Shown: positions 1 to 11,404 of the stretch, piece by piece
How the letters are laid out: each line of letters begins with the position of its first letter
Position numbering within the stretch: the first letter of the stretch is position 1
Assembly: GCA_037176705.1 (NCBI GenBank)
Contig: CM073896.1
Span: 24,812,708 to 24,876,707, forward strand
Source: Molossus alvarezi
Taxonomy: Eukaryota > Chordata > Mammalia > Chiroptera > Molossidae
DNA: 64,000 nt
Direction of reading: 5' to 3'
The notes under the pieces: generated by a model
Database searches by the model: none
What the model saw: the letters and a program-made list of their open reading frames with translations, nothing else
What the model was told of the DNA's origin: nothing
Program-made: the position numbers and the translations under genes

Positions 1-82
1 CGTACCTTGGTTTCGGTTCAATCCCTGGCCCTGGTTGGGGTCATGTGGGAGGCAGCTAATCGACGTGTCTCTCTCACATGGA

Positions 83-130
<48 letters not shown>

Positions 131-190
131 CCCTCCCACTCCATCTGAAGGAAAAATATCCTTGGATGAGGATAAAAAGAAAAAGGATAA
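1..190 (+). mobile_element. VES-type tRNA-derived SINE, cut by window start
   Basis: The right part of a bat SINE. It has the middle block 'ggttcaatccctggccctgg', 'catgtgggaggcag', a (TC)n stretch at about 90-128 and the tail 'tatccttggatgaggat'. The tRNA-like head lies outside the window. The same layout recurs about 18 more times here. It abuts an older L1 fragment on its right. Confidence 0.85.
88..128. repeat. (TC)n microsatellite inside SINE
   Basis: An almost pure TC dinucleotide run. It grew from the TC-rich segment that every SINE copy of this family carries just before its tail. Confidence 0.9.
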
Positions 191-192
191 GA

Positions 193-720
193 CAATAGAT
201 AACAAGTATAGGTGAGGATGTGCAGAAAAAGGGAACAATAGCCCACTGTTTGTGGAAATATAAATTAATACAGCCATTGTGAAATCCATTATGGAGGTCT
301 TTCACCAGATTAAAAACAGAACCACCATATGATCCAGCAATTCCATTTCTGGGTATTTATCCAAAGGAAATAAAAACAAGATATTGAAGAGATGTCTGCA
401 CCCCCATGTTTAATGCAGTATTTATTCACAACAGCTATGACAGAAAAACAACTTAAGTGTCCATCAATGGATGAATGGATAAAGAAAATATGGTATATGT
501 AATATACACAGAGAAATATTATTCAGCCATGAAAAAGGACACCCTGCCATTTGCAACAGTATGGATGAAACTTGAAGACGTTATGCTAAGTAAAATAAGC
601 CAGACAAAGACAAATACTGCATGGGATCACTTATATATGGAATCTACAAATAATTTAAAAAATTTTAAAGTCAACCTCATAGAAACAGAAAGTAGAAAAA
701 TTAGAAAAGTGGTTGCCTAA
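193..720 (+). mobile_element. Ancient L1 fragment, 3' end of ORF2
   Basis: The sense strand carries decayed L1 ORF2 C-terminal landmarks in order: 'gataacaagtataggtgaggatgtg', 'atgatccagcaattccatttctgggtat', 'gtccatcaatggatgaatggataaag' and 'atattattcagccatgaaaaag'. A residual frame at 475-720 reads DKENMVYVIYTEKYYSAMKK, a degraded form of the conserved ORF2p C-terminus. It is more diverged than the L1 copies at 31 and 48 kb, so it is an older subfamily. It has no function. Confidence 0.8.
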
Positions 721-1800
721 GATCACATCATAAGTAGTGGAGCTGGGATCAGGACTCAGATAGTCCCATTCCATGATCTTCCCTCTTCCTCATTATGGAA
801 ATCCCAAATCAAGACTTAATCATGTATTAATTTATTTATAGGTGTGAAAGGGAAGCATATTTGCCATCAGGACTATCCTCCAAGTTAGGAATACCAGGTC
901 ACTATAACTAGGAAGTATTTTCTTCCTCAAAGCCAAGTCTTAATTCCAAGTTTCAATCTCATGCTATGGGTTTCCTAATTCAGCAGAAAGAACTGATAAA
1001 AGACAGATGAAGATAGTTATGGCTTAGATGTAGGAAAAATCGCTTCCACATTTTTATGATATTGGGTACATAGAGATTTTGAAAAGTAGAGTGTTTATTT
1101 CAAATAAAAAAGATTATCATGAGATTTGTAAAAGACAGCTAAGAGCACAGCTACTGTTGCTGTATGAGAATGATGCATTTTAGATCTGAGATTACTCTCA
1201 GTGGGAGCTAAATAATTCAAAGGACTCTTTTTTCTGGTGTTTAATACATGTTTCTGTCAATTTACTAAGCAGAGATAAGCAACTCTTTTCATACATGATT
1301 TTTGGGGGGTTAAAATCCAACTACAATTGAGGTATTAGAATTTGGCTTATCCACGATGACACTCCGAAGTCCGGCTTTTATATCACGATGCTTACAAGAA
1401 AGCCTCGGGGACTTGAAAAAAATGTCTAATATCTATATTTTCTAGTACCCTGTACAGCATTTTTTTCTTTCACTTGTTTTATTTTCTTGTTTTACCTGCA
1501 AACAACTTTCTGTCTTCAATATAATTAATGAAAAATCTGAGGGATAACCTTCTAAGAACAGTTTGAGGAAGGAGGCCATGAGCATTCAAGACAGAATAAC
1601 TAGCATAGGAAGAGCGTAGGCTCCATTGTAGATGGATAGAAATGAAAGCGCAAGCCCATTGGAAGTAAAACTTGCTCTCCAAACTAAACTGGCTGTCTAA
1701 GCAGCTGTGGTTTGTGCTGCCTCTTCAATGCATGTATAAACTTAGTGCTATGGGAGAAAGTTTTCCAGGTTGTTTCTCTTTCTACAAAGCTATGTTTTCT
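721..1800. other. No gene recognised
   Basis: AT-rich unique sequence. I see no convincing repeat or coding signal on either strand; the short frames at 1479-1682 and 1712-1954 have no recognisable product. Confidence 0.5.
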
Positions 1801-1804
1801 CTCG

Positions 1805-2095
1805 TCTTTGCTGGTTCATTTCTACTGGTCTTTTAAATATTTGCTTCAAGTGTTATCTGCAGTGAGGCTTTCTTTATTCTACTCAATTATTTTGTTACTT
1901 TCCTTCACCCTCCGAAAGCACCTGAAACATATATCATTGTGTTCATCTCACTGACTTGGAACTGCCCATTTATGGACGTACTTGAGATATACTTGACCTT
2001 AGGTCTTTAAGGACAGAGGTTTTGACTTATTTATCTTTGTAGCACAATGTTTAGTATGACATAGGTATATCATAAATGCTTAAATTTGAAAAGCT
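1805..2095 (+). repeat. Probable L2 fragment
   Basis: The order of words fits the sense 3' end of L2: a decayed 'ttcaagtgttatctgcagtgaggctttcttta', then 'tttaaggacagaggttttgacttatt', then 'atgtttagtatgacataggtatatcataaatgctt'. This matches the remembered '...gggcagggactttgtc...agtgcctggcacatagtaggtgctcaataaatg' but is strongly diverged. Confidence 0.5.
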
Positions 2096-2607
2096 ACATT
2101 GATACTGTTAGTGATGCAGTAATGGTCATAATCAAGTTGTACTTCTTTTTAGAATTCTTTTTATTAATCAAAGTGTTTATTATTTTTCTGACTCTTTAGA
2201 ACATAGTAGGACTTGTTTATCTGGGTTCCCTGGTGTGAAGTTCAGAGCTGGTAGCATTTAAGCATATCTTTGCATATAAAAATTTCTTTGCATAAGTTTA
2301 TGTAAAATAAAAAGACAAATAGCTTTGCATGATAAAAGTGGAAAAAACTCAGTTCATCTATCTCTTTGAACCTCATTAAAATAGGTTAAATAAAACCTAT
2401 TAAAAGCATCAACTGGAACTTTAAAAAATAAATATGTAGATAAGTATTATAGTACCTGTATTATATGAGAATATATGAATAATATATGTAAATAAGGATT
2501 TGCAAAATGCATAAATACACAATTTTAAAATAGTGGCATAAAGAAATCATTAACTTAGTGGGCTAATATGAAGACCATTTTTTTTTTTTCAATGCACAGG
2601 ATTTACA

Positions 2608-2795
2608 TTTAGACAGACATGGACTTGAACTCTGAGTTTATAACTTAGGAGCTATGTGACTTTGGACATGTGATATGGGACCAATAATATGTATCTGGCA
2701 AAATTCTGGTTAGGATTAAATAAGATATTATATTTAAAGTGCTTACCATAATTCCTATCATTTAGCACATGGTCAATAAATTTTTTTTGTGTGTG
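2608..2795 (+). repeat. MIR SINE remnant
   Basis: MIR words are visible in order: 'gacttgaactctgagt', 'gctatgtgactttggacatgtg', 'ggattaaataagatattatatttaaagtgctt' and 'cacatggtcaataaatt'. It is followed by a short (GT)n run at 2790-2804. Confidence 0.65.
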
Positions 2796-2804
2796 TGTGT
2801 GTGG

Positions 2805-4435
2805 TTATTGTCACAGCATAAGAACAGTAATTTCATTTTTTTCCCTGACTTAGCTGTCCAATGGTAATCATACTTTGTACCTTGTCGGTGGTTGTGAATG
2901 TCAAATGGGATTATGTCTCTGAAGGCACATTCTAAAATGAAAGTGTTGTACCAGTGAAAGTAACCATTAAAAAATGTTTGTTTTTATTTTAAGAGTGGAA
3001 TGCAGGCTAGAGACAAACTACTAGTGGAAAATGTTACTGAACTGTAGTACTTCTATGAGTTACAAAAACAAAAACAAAAAAACCCTGTAAATTTCCTGCC
3101 TCAACTTCATTTTCATTTTCTAGTATTTGGTCACCAGGACTCCCCTGGTTTCCTTCGTTTCCCTGTTGGGAGCCCTAGTCGCTCGCTGCTGAAGCAGGCT
3201 TGGCCGGTTAACTGGAGGAAGCATGTGTCTCTTCTCCTGATTGTGTACAAAACCCTTGGTTCTGGTTTATCGATTTAAACAGATGTGCCACATGACTGAC
3301 TTCAAAAATGCCAATAAGTGCATCCTATATTTTCTTAAATGTTTAGGCCCAACTAAAGGTTTATTTCTTCCATTATTCTCTCCAAGTCTGCATGTGTCAC
3401 TTTTTATCATATTTTTAATGTTTCAGTCAAACTTGGTTTCGTCCTTCAAACCTTTCTCAAATTCATTCTTCTTTCTAGTATTGGTATTTATGTTATCACA
3501 CTAAGCCTGAGCATTGCAACTTGATAAAATTCTTGCCCTAAAGAACTATAGCCTTAGTTATTTTCAAGAGCTGCTTTAAACTCTTGGACTTTACTAGCAC
3601 AATTTAGTGTCCTTTGAAAATTTGTTAAATGCATTGTATAACAAAAAGCAGCAGATATTATATTTATACTTATTTCTGAGCAAGAAAATTCTTAGGAGTT
3701 GAACGTATCTTTACAATTATTATTTGTTAGTAATGTCCTTCCCAGAAGTCTCAAGATACCAATTGTAATTTTTATTTTTGAGTTTTCAAATACCTGCCTT
3801 TTCCGTGTATTTATAAATGGGGCATAAAATCAACAAGATCTTGACTTCCCTGAACATTATTGAATAGCCCTTTTTGGAATTACTAGGCTATGTTCTTACG
3901 TCCTCACTTGAAATTGGAATATCTATGATATTGCTTGCCATTAAAATAAAAACAAAAATAAGAAAAAACAGTGAAGTGAGATTCCCCTGTGTTCCTGAGT
4001 AGTTCTAGCATATGCCACTCTTCACATAGCATTGGAATCAGTCAGGGATGCTTTTCCCTTCACACATCAGCATCCGCAACCATTCTGGCTTATGCAAACA
4101 GGGGCTTCTTTCTTTCTGTATCTCACAAAACAGCCCAGAGGTAGACACTTGTTGGCCTTGGTTTAGAAGTTAATGATGTCAAAATTAATATCTCCTAAAA
4201 TTCTATTGTACTTTACCTCATGGTTGCAAGAATGTTGATGTAATCCCACCTATCACATAGATTCGAAAATAATTAACAGAATAATACAAAGATGAATCAA
4301 GTAATAAATAACAACTAAAACATCATGACTAAGTGATATTTTTCCCAGCAAGGTTCTGATATCATGTACATTTACATTATTTATGTAAGCAACCATATTA
4401 AATGTTTTCTAAAACATTAAGTAATCTATAGAATC
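2805..4435. other. No gene recognised
   Basis: AT-rich, apparently unique sequence. The frame at 3241-3504 is hydrophobic and low-complexity, with no recognisable domain. No RNA gene or repeat was recognised. Confidence 0.45.
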
Positions 4436-4439
4436 ATCT

Positions 4440-4920
4440 TAATAGGTGTAGGAAAAGCATTTGATAAAAGTAAACATTCACCACCCAGGAAATAAAAGAA
4501 AACTTCCTCAACCAAATTAATAACATCCACAAAAATCTATAGTTGACATCATACTTACTGGTAAAACATTGAATGGTTGTCCTCTAACATTGAGACTAAG
4601 ACAAGGATGTCCATTTTCACAATTCCTATTGAACACTGCAGTGTAGGTCCTCGCCAGGGCAATGATGGAAGAAAAAAAAAGAGTCATGCAGATTGGAAAG
4701 GAAGAAATAAACCATCCTTCTTCACAGATTATATGATTCTTTATGTAAAAAGTCCTGAGAAATCAACCAAAAAGCTGTTAGAATAAGTGAATTCACTGTA
4801 TTTCTATATGTTACTAATGAACAATGGGAAACACAGTCCTATCTACAATAACATCAAAACATAAAATGCTGAGATAAATTTCACAAAATATATATTTAAG
4901 AAAAATGAAAATACATAGTC
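4440..4920 (+). mobile_element. Ancient L1 fragment, reverse-transcriptase region of ORF2
   Basis: The sense strand follows the L1 ORF2 RT domain: a decayed 'aatagcaaagcatttgata', 'acatcatacttactggtaaaacattgaatgg', 'agacaaggatgtccattttcac' and 'gattatatgattctttatgt'. The catalytic F-A-D-D motif is degraded to F-T-D-Y at about 4724. Frames are broken by stops and indels, so it is inactive. It runs into an old L1 3' end on the right with about 1.3 kb of ORF2 missing. Confidence 0.75.
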
Positions 4921-5350
4921 ACAGAAATACTAGCAAATTTATAATAGTCCCAAATCATAAACAACCCAAATGTTCAACGGATGGCTAAGTAACAAATTAT
5001 ATTTTCCAACAAAGTAATGCAATTAGGAAAAAAAACCAACAACGAATGGACTACTGATAAACTCAGTGATATAGAGGAATCTCACACATTGTGCTGAGTA
5101 AGAAGTCACACACAACAGAGCACACACTGCATGAATCCTTATTTACAGAAGGCAGATCAGTCATCACTTGGGATGAGGGTTTGGAGAGTATTGACTATAA
5201 AGTGGTACAACAAAATTTGGGGAGATGATAGAAATGCTCCATATTTTGGTCATAGTTATATTTGTCAAAATTCATTGGAGTTGACTCATCGGTATATTGT
5301 TCTGTGTGTAAATTATACTTCATTAAAATTGATTTATATTAAAAAAATGA
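4921..5350 (+). mobile_element. Ancient L1 3' end (ORF2 terminus and 3'UTR)
   Basis: Recognisable old L1 3' words: 'aaacaacccaaatgttcaacggatgg', 'ctgagtaagaagtcacacacaacagagcacacactgcatgaatcc', 'ggggagatgatagaaatgctccatat' and 'ctgtgtgtaaattatacttcattaaaa'. It fits an L1M-type 3'UTR and is probably the same insertion as the RT fragment to its left, with an internal deletion. Confidence 0.7.
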
Positions 5351-8300
5351 ACATTAACCTTTCTAGTCACAGTTACTCATAGAAAATATTATAGGTAGGA
5401 AAAGGGGGGTGCATCATTGATGAGAAATGATACAACTGTCTCCATAAAGTAGGGAGTTCACACTGGTGTCTATTTGTTCATCAGGACCTGTTGAGGCTCT
5501 CTCTTCAGGTTAAAAAAAAAAAAGAAAGGAATCAAGCAGCAAAATTCTAGATGGAAAAAAAAATATATCCAATTTAAAATCAAATAAAATGCTGTGGGCA
5601 TGATGCCAAAGCATATTCTTAGAAAGGACTTTGTTTAGCTCACTGAATTTAAGCAGCTAGAATTCTTTAAGTACGTTTTTATTCAACATTTTGAAGTGAA
5701 GTATTTACTTGTCATTTGAAAAATTCTATTTCCTCTGAAAGACAGAAGAAAGTGCATTTTCCTTTGTAATAAAGAATGTGATGGTTTATAACGGATTTAA
5801 TACATACTGAGAATGAGTTGCAAACATTTCCTCCCCTACATTGGGACAAATTTGAGGCAAAGCTGGTTGTAGAGGTGATGTTGCTAACCTCTACCTTGTG
5901 AATAGAGATACACATACATCAAACGAACAGAAAAAAGAAAGACATTTATGATATATGATATAAAACTATAAGTGCTGATGAACAAATATATATGACATGG
6001 GAACTTCCCAGCAGCATGGTGCTCTACAAGACAACTTATATTTTAATAAGACTAGAAGGTTCTTTTATTATTTTTCAAAAATAAACCCTTTTTCTAAATA
6101 AGGGAAATATATATTTTAAAAACATTAACTTTCCTATTTACTGCCTCAACACCCATTCTATTGGGTGCATTGGTTCAGAGATTATCCATGACAATGCAAA
6201 TTCTTTTCACAGTAGCATTTGACATAACAATTACAGCAGAATATTGAGCTAGTTTTGACAAAAATGGGGACGCAGTTCATTTCCTTTATCAAGAGATGTT
6301 GTTCCCTTTAGGGAATTGAAATTATATCCAAGATACTAATTTCCTCATAAAGAGATTTGGAAGGATTATTTTTTTCATAGAACCGATATTCCAATTAATT
6401 CATCCAAAGAAGAGATTTCTCATGTTCAGCCAAACTCAAAGCACCAGAGGATGATGTCAGGAATTTTAAATAGAAAACCACCCTACCAGATCCTGGAGGC
6501 TCCAGCGCACACACTCAGCGCTTCACAATTAGGCTGATTTACTACACGCTTTGTCAAATAGTCTTTCTGCCAGGTAAACATATTTTAGTGCTGAAACTTG
6601 GTTGTTTTTTTTTTCTTAAAAACTTTTTGGCACATTGTATGAAATTCTCATTCTTTAATACATCTAGTTTGTTTTTTTATTAAGCTCCTAAATATTCTTT
6701 GCCTCAAAAGAGTGCTGAGAAATATGAGAGAGATGAAAGCGGATGTTGCAGAACTTAACTGGTTCAGATACTCATCGACACTGGCACTAAATGGATCTGA
6801 TCATCACGCCGAGCATGCTGCTGTAGTGTAGACGCCTCTGTTTGGAGAACCACCAGGCGCCAGAGTGTCAGTGCTGCTGGCTGGAGTGGAGGGAAGACCT
6901 AAGCATCTAAAGCACAAGGATAGAAATCAACAGAAGATAAGGGCAATGGTATCCCCACTTGATATACTATTTTCCCATTTGTTTCCCAGATAGGGATGAA
7001 ATCTGAAGCTATCTGGCTTCAAATTTGGCCCCTGCGGACAGTAAGTGACGTAGTGCCTAGGGGAAAAGTTGACTCTGCAACAGTAATATTCGGCAGGAAG
7101 AAATAAAAATCTGTATTTCTAACAGCAGAATGAGCAGTATTAATAAGGAGTTGGTGAGACATGGTTTCAAGAGTCGTGTCACAAGACAAAAGCAGAATCC
7201 ATGTCTGTTCATGAATACTCAGAAATGCAAGGTTTTCTGTACTAGAATGTACTGAAGTGAGAAATACATGCTGTTCTTGTTGATGGCTCTCAATACATAT
7301 TTTATGGAAAAATTATAAAGCAACAAACTGACAGAGCTTCCAGCCTGAAAGGAGGTTCATGTGACTGTCCAGCCTGCCTAAACACCTAAATATTACTATG
7401 CCTAAAGATGGTGTGAATTGACTTGTTTGCCATTGCTAATTAAGAAACACTAGGGGTGACAGAAGGCATTTGTTGTTGTTTTTTGTTTTTGTTGTTTTTC
7501 AGTGAAATATTTAAACTTTAAGGTAACATCCTGGATTTTTAAGAAATTATATGGGGAAAATAAACTATTATTAGGAACTGAGTGTGTACAATTATTGGTC
7601 TGGGTATGTTATATTGTTGGTCTTATTTAATAGATTAAACAGACAATGTATAGATATGTAATGAGACTTGCATTTAGGGTATAAAAATTGATCCTCATTA
7701 AGATAGCTCGTAACTGGAAGAAGTCATTTTTGAGCCAACGGCATGTTTAAAAGAATTATTTTATTTAAATTTGGTGATGATTAAACTTGGAGACATTTGG
7801 TTCAGAAAACAAGTTTAAAGCTACAATGCTAATATCAACCGTTTCACAAGTTTTGAAATCATTTGAATTTGGGGGAAGTCAATATAATGGATAAATGGTA
7901 GCCCAAATGCTAAGAACATTGGTAAACTTCTAAGAATTTAGCAACCAGAACTGTATACATGACTACCCAATTGAGTGAGTGAAATAATTAACCAATACAT
8001 TCCTGGTTTCCACTGCCTGAATAGGGGGGCGCTTTTCATTAGTATTGAACAGAAACTATCTTTGGCTGAAATGACTTCCAAAAAGGTTGGGAGAGAAGCA
8101 CTTTTTATATCAGACTTAACCAAGAAATGATCTCTTTCAACAAAAGCCAGAGTGGTATAAAATCTCTCCCATTAGGGTGAATTACTTCACAGAACATTCA
8201 GAACAGGAAAAGAATGGACAGTTAGAGAAACACACAAATAGAGAGATATCCTGAGCAATAGATTTTGGAATTTTACAGTCCGGAAGTTAGTTTACTAGAA

Positions 8301-8458
8301 GCATAGGGGACTTCCTAAATATTTACAATTAAGAATAAACTTAAGTTACAGACAGTGCTATTGAGTATTTGTTTCCTGATATTTAAAGGTGAGAAAGAAT
8401 TCATGTGCATACACATACACACAGACTACATTAAGAGCTTTTTTAAAAAAAGGGAATT
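5351..8458. other. No gene recognised; mostly unique sequence
   Basis: About 3 kb without a clear repeat. The stretch at 6420-6960 is less AT-rich and has a weak CTCF-like word. A (GTT/TTG)-rich run lies near 7475-7497. Short frames such as 5712-5915 and 7938-8123 look like chance. Confidence 0.45.
6850..6863 (+). promoter_or_regulatory. Weak CTCF-like motif
   Basis: CCACCAGGCGCCAG matches the CTCF core pattern at 12 of 14 positions, but both misses fall in the GGC core. It lies in a locally GC-richer patch. Low confidence. Confidence 0.2.
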
Positions 8459-8460
8459 AA

Positions 8461-8705
8461 GCCCTGGCCTGTGTGGCCCATTAGTTGGAGTGTCAGCCAA
8501 GAACCGAAGGGTCTCAGGATTACTCCCAGTCAAGTGCACCTACCTGGGTTGCAGGTTTCATCTCCAGCCCCATTTGGGGCATGTGAGGAAGGCAACTGGT
8601 TGATGTGTCTCTTTCACATCCACGTTTCTCTCTCTTTCCCCCTCAGCACTCTCTAAAAATAAATCAATGGGAAAAAAATACTCAGGTGAGGATTAACAAA
8701 AAATA
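8461..8705 (+). mobile_element. VES-type SINE
   Basis: A full-length copy: head 'gccctggcctgtgtggccca', middle 'acctgggttgcaggtttcatc', 'catgtgaggaaggcaac', TC-rich part, and tail 'tactcaggtgaggattaac'. It is diverged from the other copies. The AT-rich flanks may hide a TSD ('aaaagggaattaa' against 'aaaaagtaatttaa'). Confidence 0.85.
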
Positions 8706-8930
8706 GTAAAAATAATGAAATAATAAAATAAAAAAGTAATTTAAAATGTGTTTAATGAACTGTAATACAAGGTGAAATTTCAGAATTCTGCTCAAAATTT
8801 AATACAAACAATAACATTGTTATAGAATTCATCCATCCAAACCCTAGAAATTTTCCAGAAATACATTTTAATTGCCTGGTTTTATTTTAGTAACTTTTAC
8901 TCATCTTTTCACCTAGGGAGTAAGCGGGAT

Positions 8931-9362
8931 ATGAAAGCCAAACTTGGAAAACTGGATGTCAAAGACATTGTTAAGGCAACAGAAAGGGGAAAAGCAAAAA
9001 CAAATAATAAAACATGTTCATTTATTTATTTTTTTACTGCATTGTTGAAACCACCACATAGCAAGCAACTTCAAGGGCAACGCTCTTCAAGGGTTTCTGT
9101 TTTGAGAAAGACAAATCATTCCTCTGAAATTTCTGTTTTCCCAGGTCAGCGATGTGCCTCAGGTGGCAACATCAGTCCCTTTCATGACTTGGTAGCAGGA
9201 GTCTCCCTTTGCAGCCTGGCCTTTCCAGACACTGGCGGAGAATTGCGGGAGTGTGGAGCCCCGACAGAGCCCACGAGGGGGCAGGGAGGCGCCCGGGAAG
9301 CGTGGGAGGAGTTCACTTTGCAGAGAATCGAGTTGATATGTGAAACGCACTGTGACTTCTGA
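8931..9362 (+). other. Unexplained 143-codon open frame
   Basis: An ATG-initiated frame of 143 codons that ends in ...THCDF. The first half is lysine-rich (MKAKLGKLDVKD...); the second half is glycine- and proline-richer and overlaps a GC-richer patch. No domain, signal peptide or family was recognised. A splice-acceptor-like 'tttctgttttcccag' at about 9130-9145 sits inside the frame, so an exon beginning there is as plausible as one long ORF. It has no recognisable promoter or poly(A) signal of its own. Frames on the opposite strand (9159-9391) overlap it. Most likely chance, helped by the GC content, but it is one of the longest repeat-free frames in the window. Confidence 0.2.
9271..9284 (+). 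promoter_or_regulatory. Strong CTCF-like binding motif
   Basis: CCACGAGGGGGCAG matches the canonical CTCF core (CCACNAGGGGGCAG as I recall it) at every fixed position. It lies in a local GC-rich island (about 9215-9385) within an AT-rich region. The motif points rightward. Occupancy cannot be judged from sequence. Confidence 0.6.
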
Positions 9363-9854
9363 AAGAAACCACGAAACGCGGAGATCCACACGTTATATAT
9401 TGACTCTAATGTGCGAAGATAAATATAGAATATTTGCTTAATAAGCTGTTTTTATGTTTTCCATCTGGTTACATTAGAAAAATATTACATCAAATATATA
9501 TGTAAACCAATCAAAGCAAAGGCCTGTGACATGACTTTTCCCTACAGATCAGGGCTTTCATCTGGTGTCTTTTCCTTTAGCCCGAGTAAATCCTTTTATC
9601 GCTTTGTGTACTGCAGGCCTTCTGGGTAAGTAGGATGTCAGTTTTCTTCTCTCTAAAAAATTTATTTATTTGCCTTCACTTTAAAAGATGGTTTTTCTCA
9701 GTGAGGAATTATATTTGCTCAGTTCTTTTTTTCTTTCTCTTCTTTGTGGTTGTCGTTTTATTATCTTTTGGCTTTAACTTCTTCTGATGAGAAGTCAGTC
9801 ATCATTCTTATTGTTGCTGCCCTGTACATAGTATGTTCTTTTCTTTCTTTCTTT

Positions 9855-10115
9855 TTCTTTTTTTTTTTTTTTTTTTTTTGCTATTCCTCACCTGAGGGTA
9901 TTTTTCCAGTATTTTTAGATAGAGTGGAAGAAAGGAAGGGAGAGAGAGAGAGAGAAACATGGATGTGAGAGGGACACATAGATTGGTTGCCTCCTGCACG
10001 ACCCTGACTGGGGCCAGGGATTGAACCTGAAACCCAAGTACGTGCCCTTGACTGAGAATTAAACCCACGACCCTTTGACCCAACTCTCTAACTGCTGAGC
10101 CAAACCAGCCAGGGC
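9855..10115 (-). mobile_element. VES-type SINE
   Basis: A reverse-oriented full copy. A poly(T) run at 9860-9879 is followed by 'tcctcacctgagggtattttt', an AG-rich part, 'ggttgcctcctgcacgaccctgactgggg', and the head complement 'ctgctgagccaaaccagccagggc' at the right end. Confidence 0.9.
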
Positions 10116-10176
10116 TTTTTTTCTTTTGTTTAATGAAAATAACACATTTTTTTTTTATTTATTACTATTTTTTTTA

Positions 10177-10200
10177 ATCCTCACCTGAGGGTATGTTTTT
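10177..10200 (-). mobile_element. SINE tail fragment
   Basis: Only the SINE 3' tail complement ('tcctcacctgagggtatg') remains, directly against the L1 poly(T). It is either a severely truncated SINE or a SINE tail joined to the neighbouring L1. Confidence 0.5.
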
Positions 10201-10595
10201 TTTTTTTTTTTTTAAGTATCTTTCTTGTTGAAAATATTACAGATGTTTCCCATTTTGTCCCCTCATTGACACCATCCACCCCACTCTGACCCCCACCATC
10301 CTTCACTGCACTATTATCTATGTCCATGGGTTATACGTATACACATATACATTTTTTTGGTTAATCTCTTCCTACTCCCATTCCCCTGCCCTTTGAGGTT
10401 TGTCAGTCTGTTCCATGTTTCCATGTCTCTGGATCTATTTTGTTCATTAGATTCCAGATATAAGTAAGATCACAGGATACTTGTCTTTCTCTGACTGGCT
10501 TATTTCACGTAGCATAATACTCTCCAGGTCCCTCCATGCTGCCTCAAAGTGTAACAGACTCCTCTTTTTCACAGCGGCATAGTATTCCATTGTGT
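10196..10595 (-). mobile_element. L1 3' end (3' part of a twin-primed L1)
   Basis: A reverse-oriented L1 3'UTR and end of ORF2: poly(T), 'attacagatgtttcccattttgtcccctcattgac', 'ctatgtccatgggttat', 'gaggtttgtcagtctgtt', 'gcttatttcacgtagcataatactctccagg' and 'ggcatagtattccattgtgta'. At about 10595 it joins an L1 segment of opposite orientation, the signature of twin priming. Confidence 0.85.
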
Positions 10596-10893
10596 AAAAC
10601 AACAATGAGGTAGTATTACCTCACATCTGCCAGAATTCTACCATCAACAAATCAACAAATGACAACTGCTGGCGAGGGTGTCGAGAAGAGGGAACCCTAG
10701 TATACTGCTGGTGGGAATGTAGACTGGCGCAGCCACTATGAAAAACTGTATGGAGTTTCCTCCAAAAATTAAAAATGGAGCTGCCATTTGACCCAGTGAT
10801 CCCATTTCTAGGAATATATCCTCAGAAGCCTGAAACACCAGTCCTAAAGAATATATGTATCCATATGTTCATAGCAGCGCTATTTGCAAAAGC
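10596..10893 (+). mobile_element. Inverted 5' segment of the same L1
   Basis: L1 ORF2 sequence in the opposite (sense-plus) orientation: 'aacaacaatgaggtagtattacctcacatctgcc', 'gctggtgggaatgtagactggcgcagcc' and 'tttgacccagtgatcccatttctagg'. One frame includes [20 protein letters not shown], the conserved ORF2p C-terminal block. Against the intact order in the 31-kb L1, roughly 65-110 nt are missing between this block and the 3' part. It ends at 'tttgcaaaagct'. Confidence 0.85.
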
Positions 10894-10929
10894 TAATTGG
10901 TGTGGTACATGTCTTTTCCACTCAAGCTT

Positions 10930-11400
10930 TAAGTTTTTCTTTTTATCCTTAATTTTCAGCATTTTGGCTAAGATGTGCCCAAGTATGCTTTCACATTTAG
11001 TCCTATTTATTTTGTTTGGGGTTCATGACATTTTTGATGTGTGGTTTTATTTATTTATTTGACACTTTTGGAATATTCTTAGCTTTTATCTCTTCAAATA
11101 TTTCTTTGACTTTGTTCTGTTTATTCCTCTTCTTGGGGGTCTATGTGTATGTTTAGGCCATTAGGTAATGACTTCTTGCTCTCAGATGTGGTATATTTCC
11201 CCCTGCTCTTTATAACTTTGTTTTCTAATTTGTACAATTTCTGACTCTTTCTTCTAATATTTCCAGTCTACTTTGAAGTCTGAGTGAATTTTATTTCAGT
11301 GTTATGCTGTTCACTTCTGGTATTTCCATTTGATTTTGTTCTTGTATCTCAGGTTTCTTCTCTGTAAACTTTAGTTGAATTAGGTGATTGTTGATAACTT
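10930..11400 (-). mobile_element. Probable ancient L1/HAL1 ORF1 fragment, antisense
   Basis: The plus strand reads like the complement of an old L1 ORF1 5' half: 'tgtttggggttcatgac', 'tctcttcaaatatttctttgac', a decayed 'cttctgggactc...', 'gactctttcttctaatatttccagtct', 'ttatttcagtgttatgctgttcacttctggtatttccatttg'. Similar words occur in the minus-strand ORF1 at 43.4-44.2 kb. No frame survives. The family is uncertain. Confidence 0.55.
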
Positions 11401-11404
11401 TCTC

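Noticed and set aside
7..305. Frames reading SLSLSLS or RERERER at SINE TC tracts
   Set aside because: They are translations of (TC)n/(AG)n in SINEs; the same occurs at 9.9, 30.8, 51.6 and 56 kb (YLSIYLSI from TAGA).
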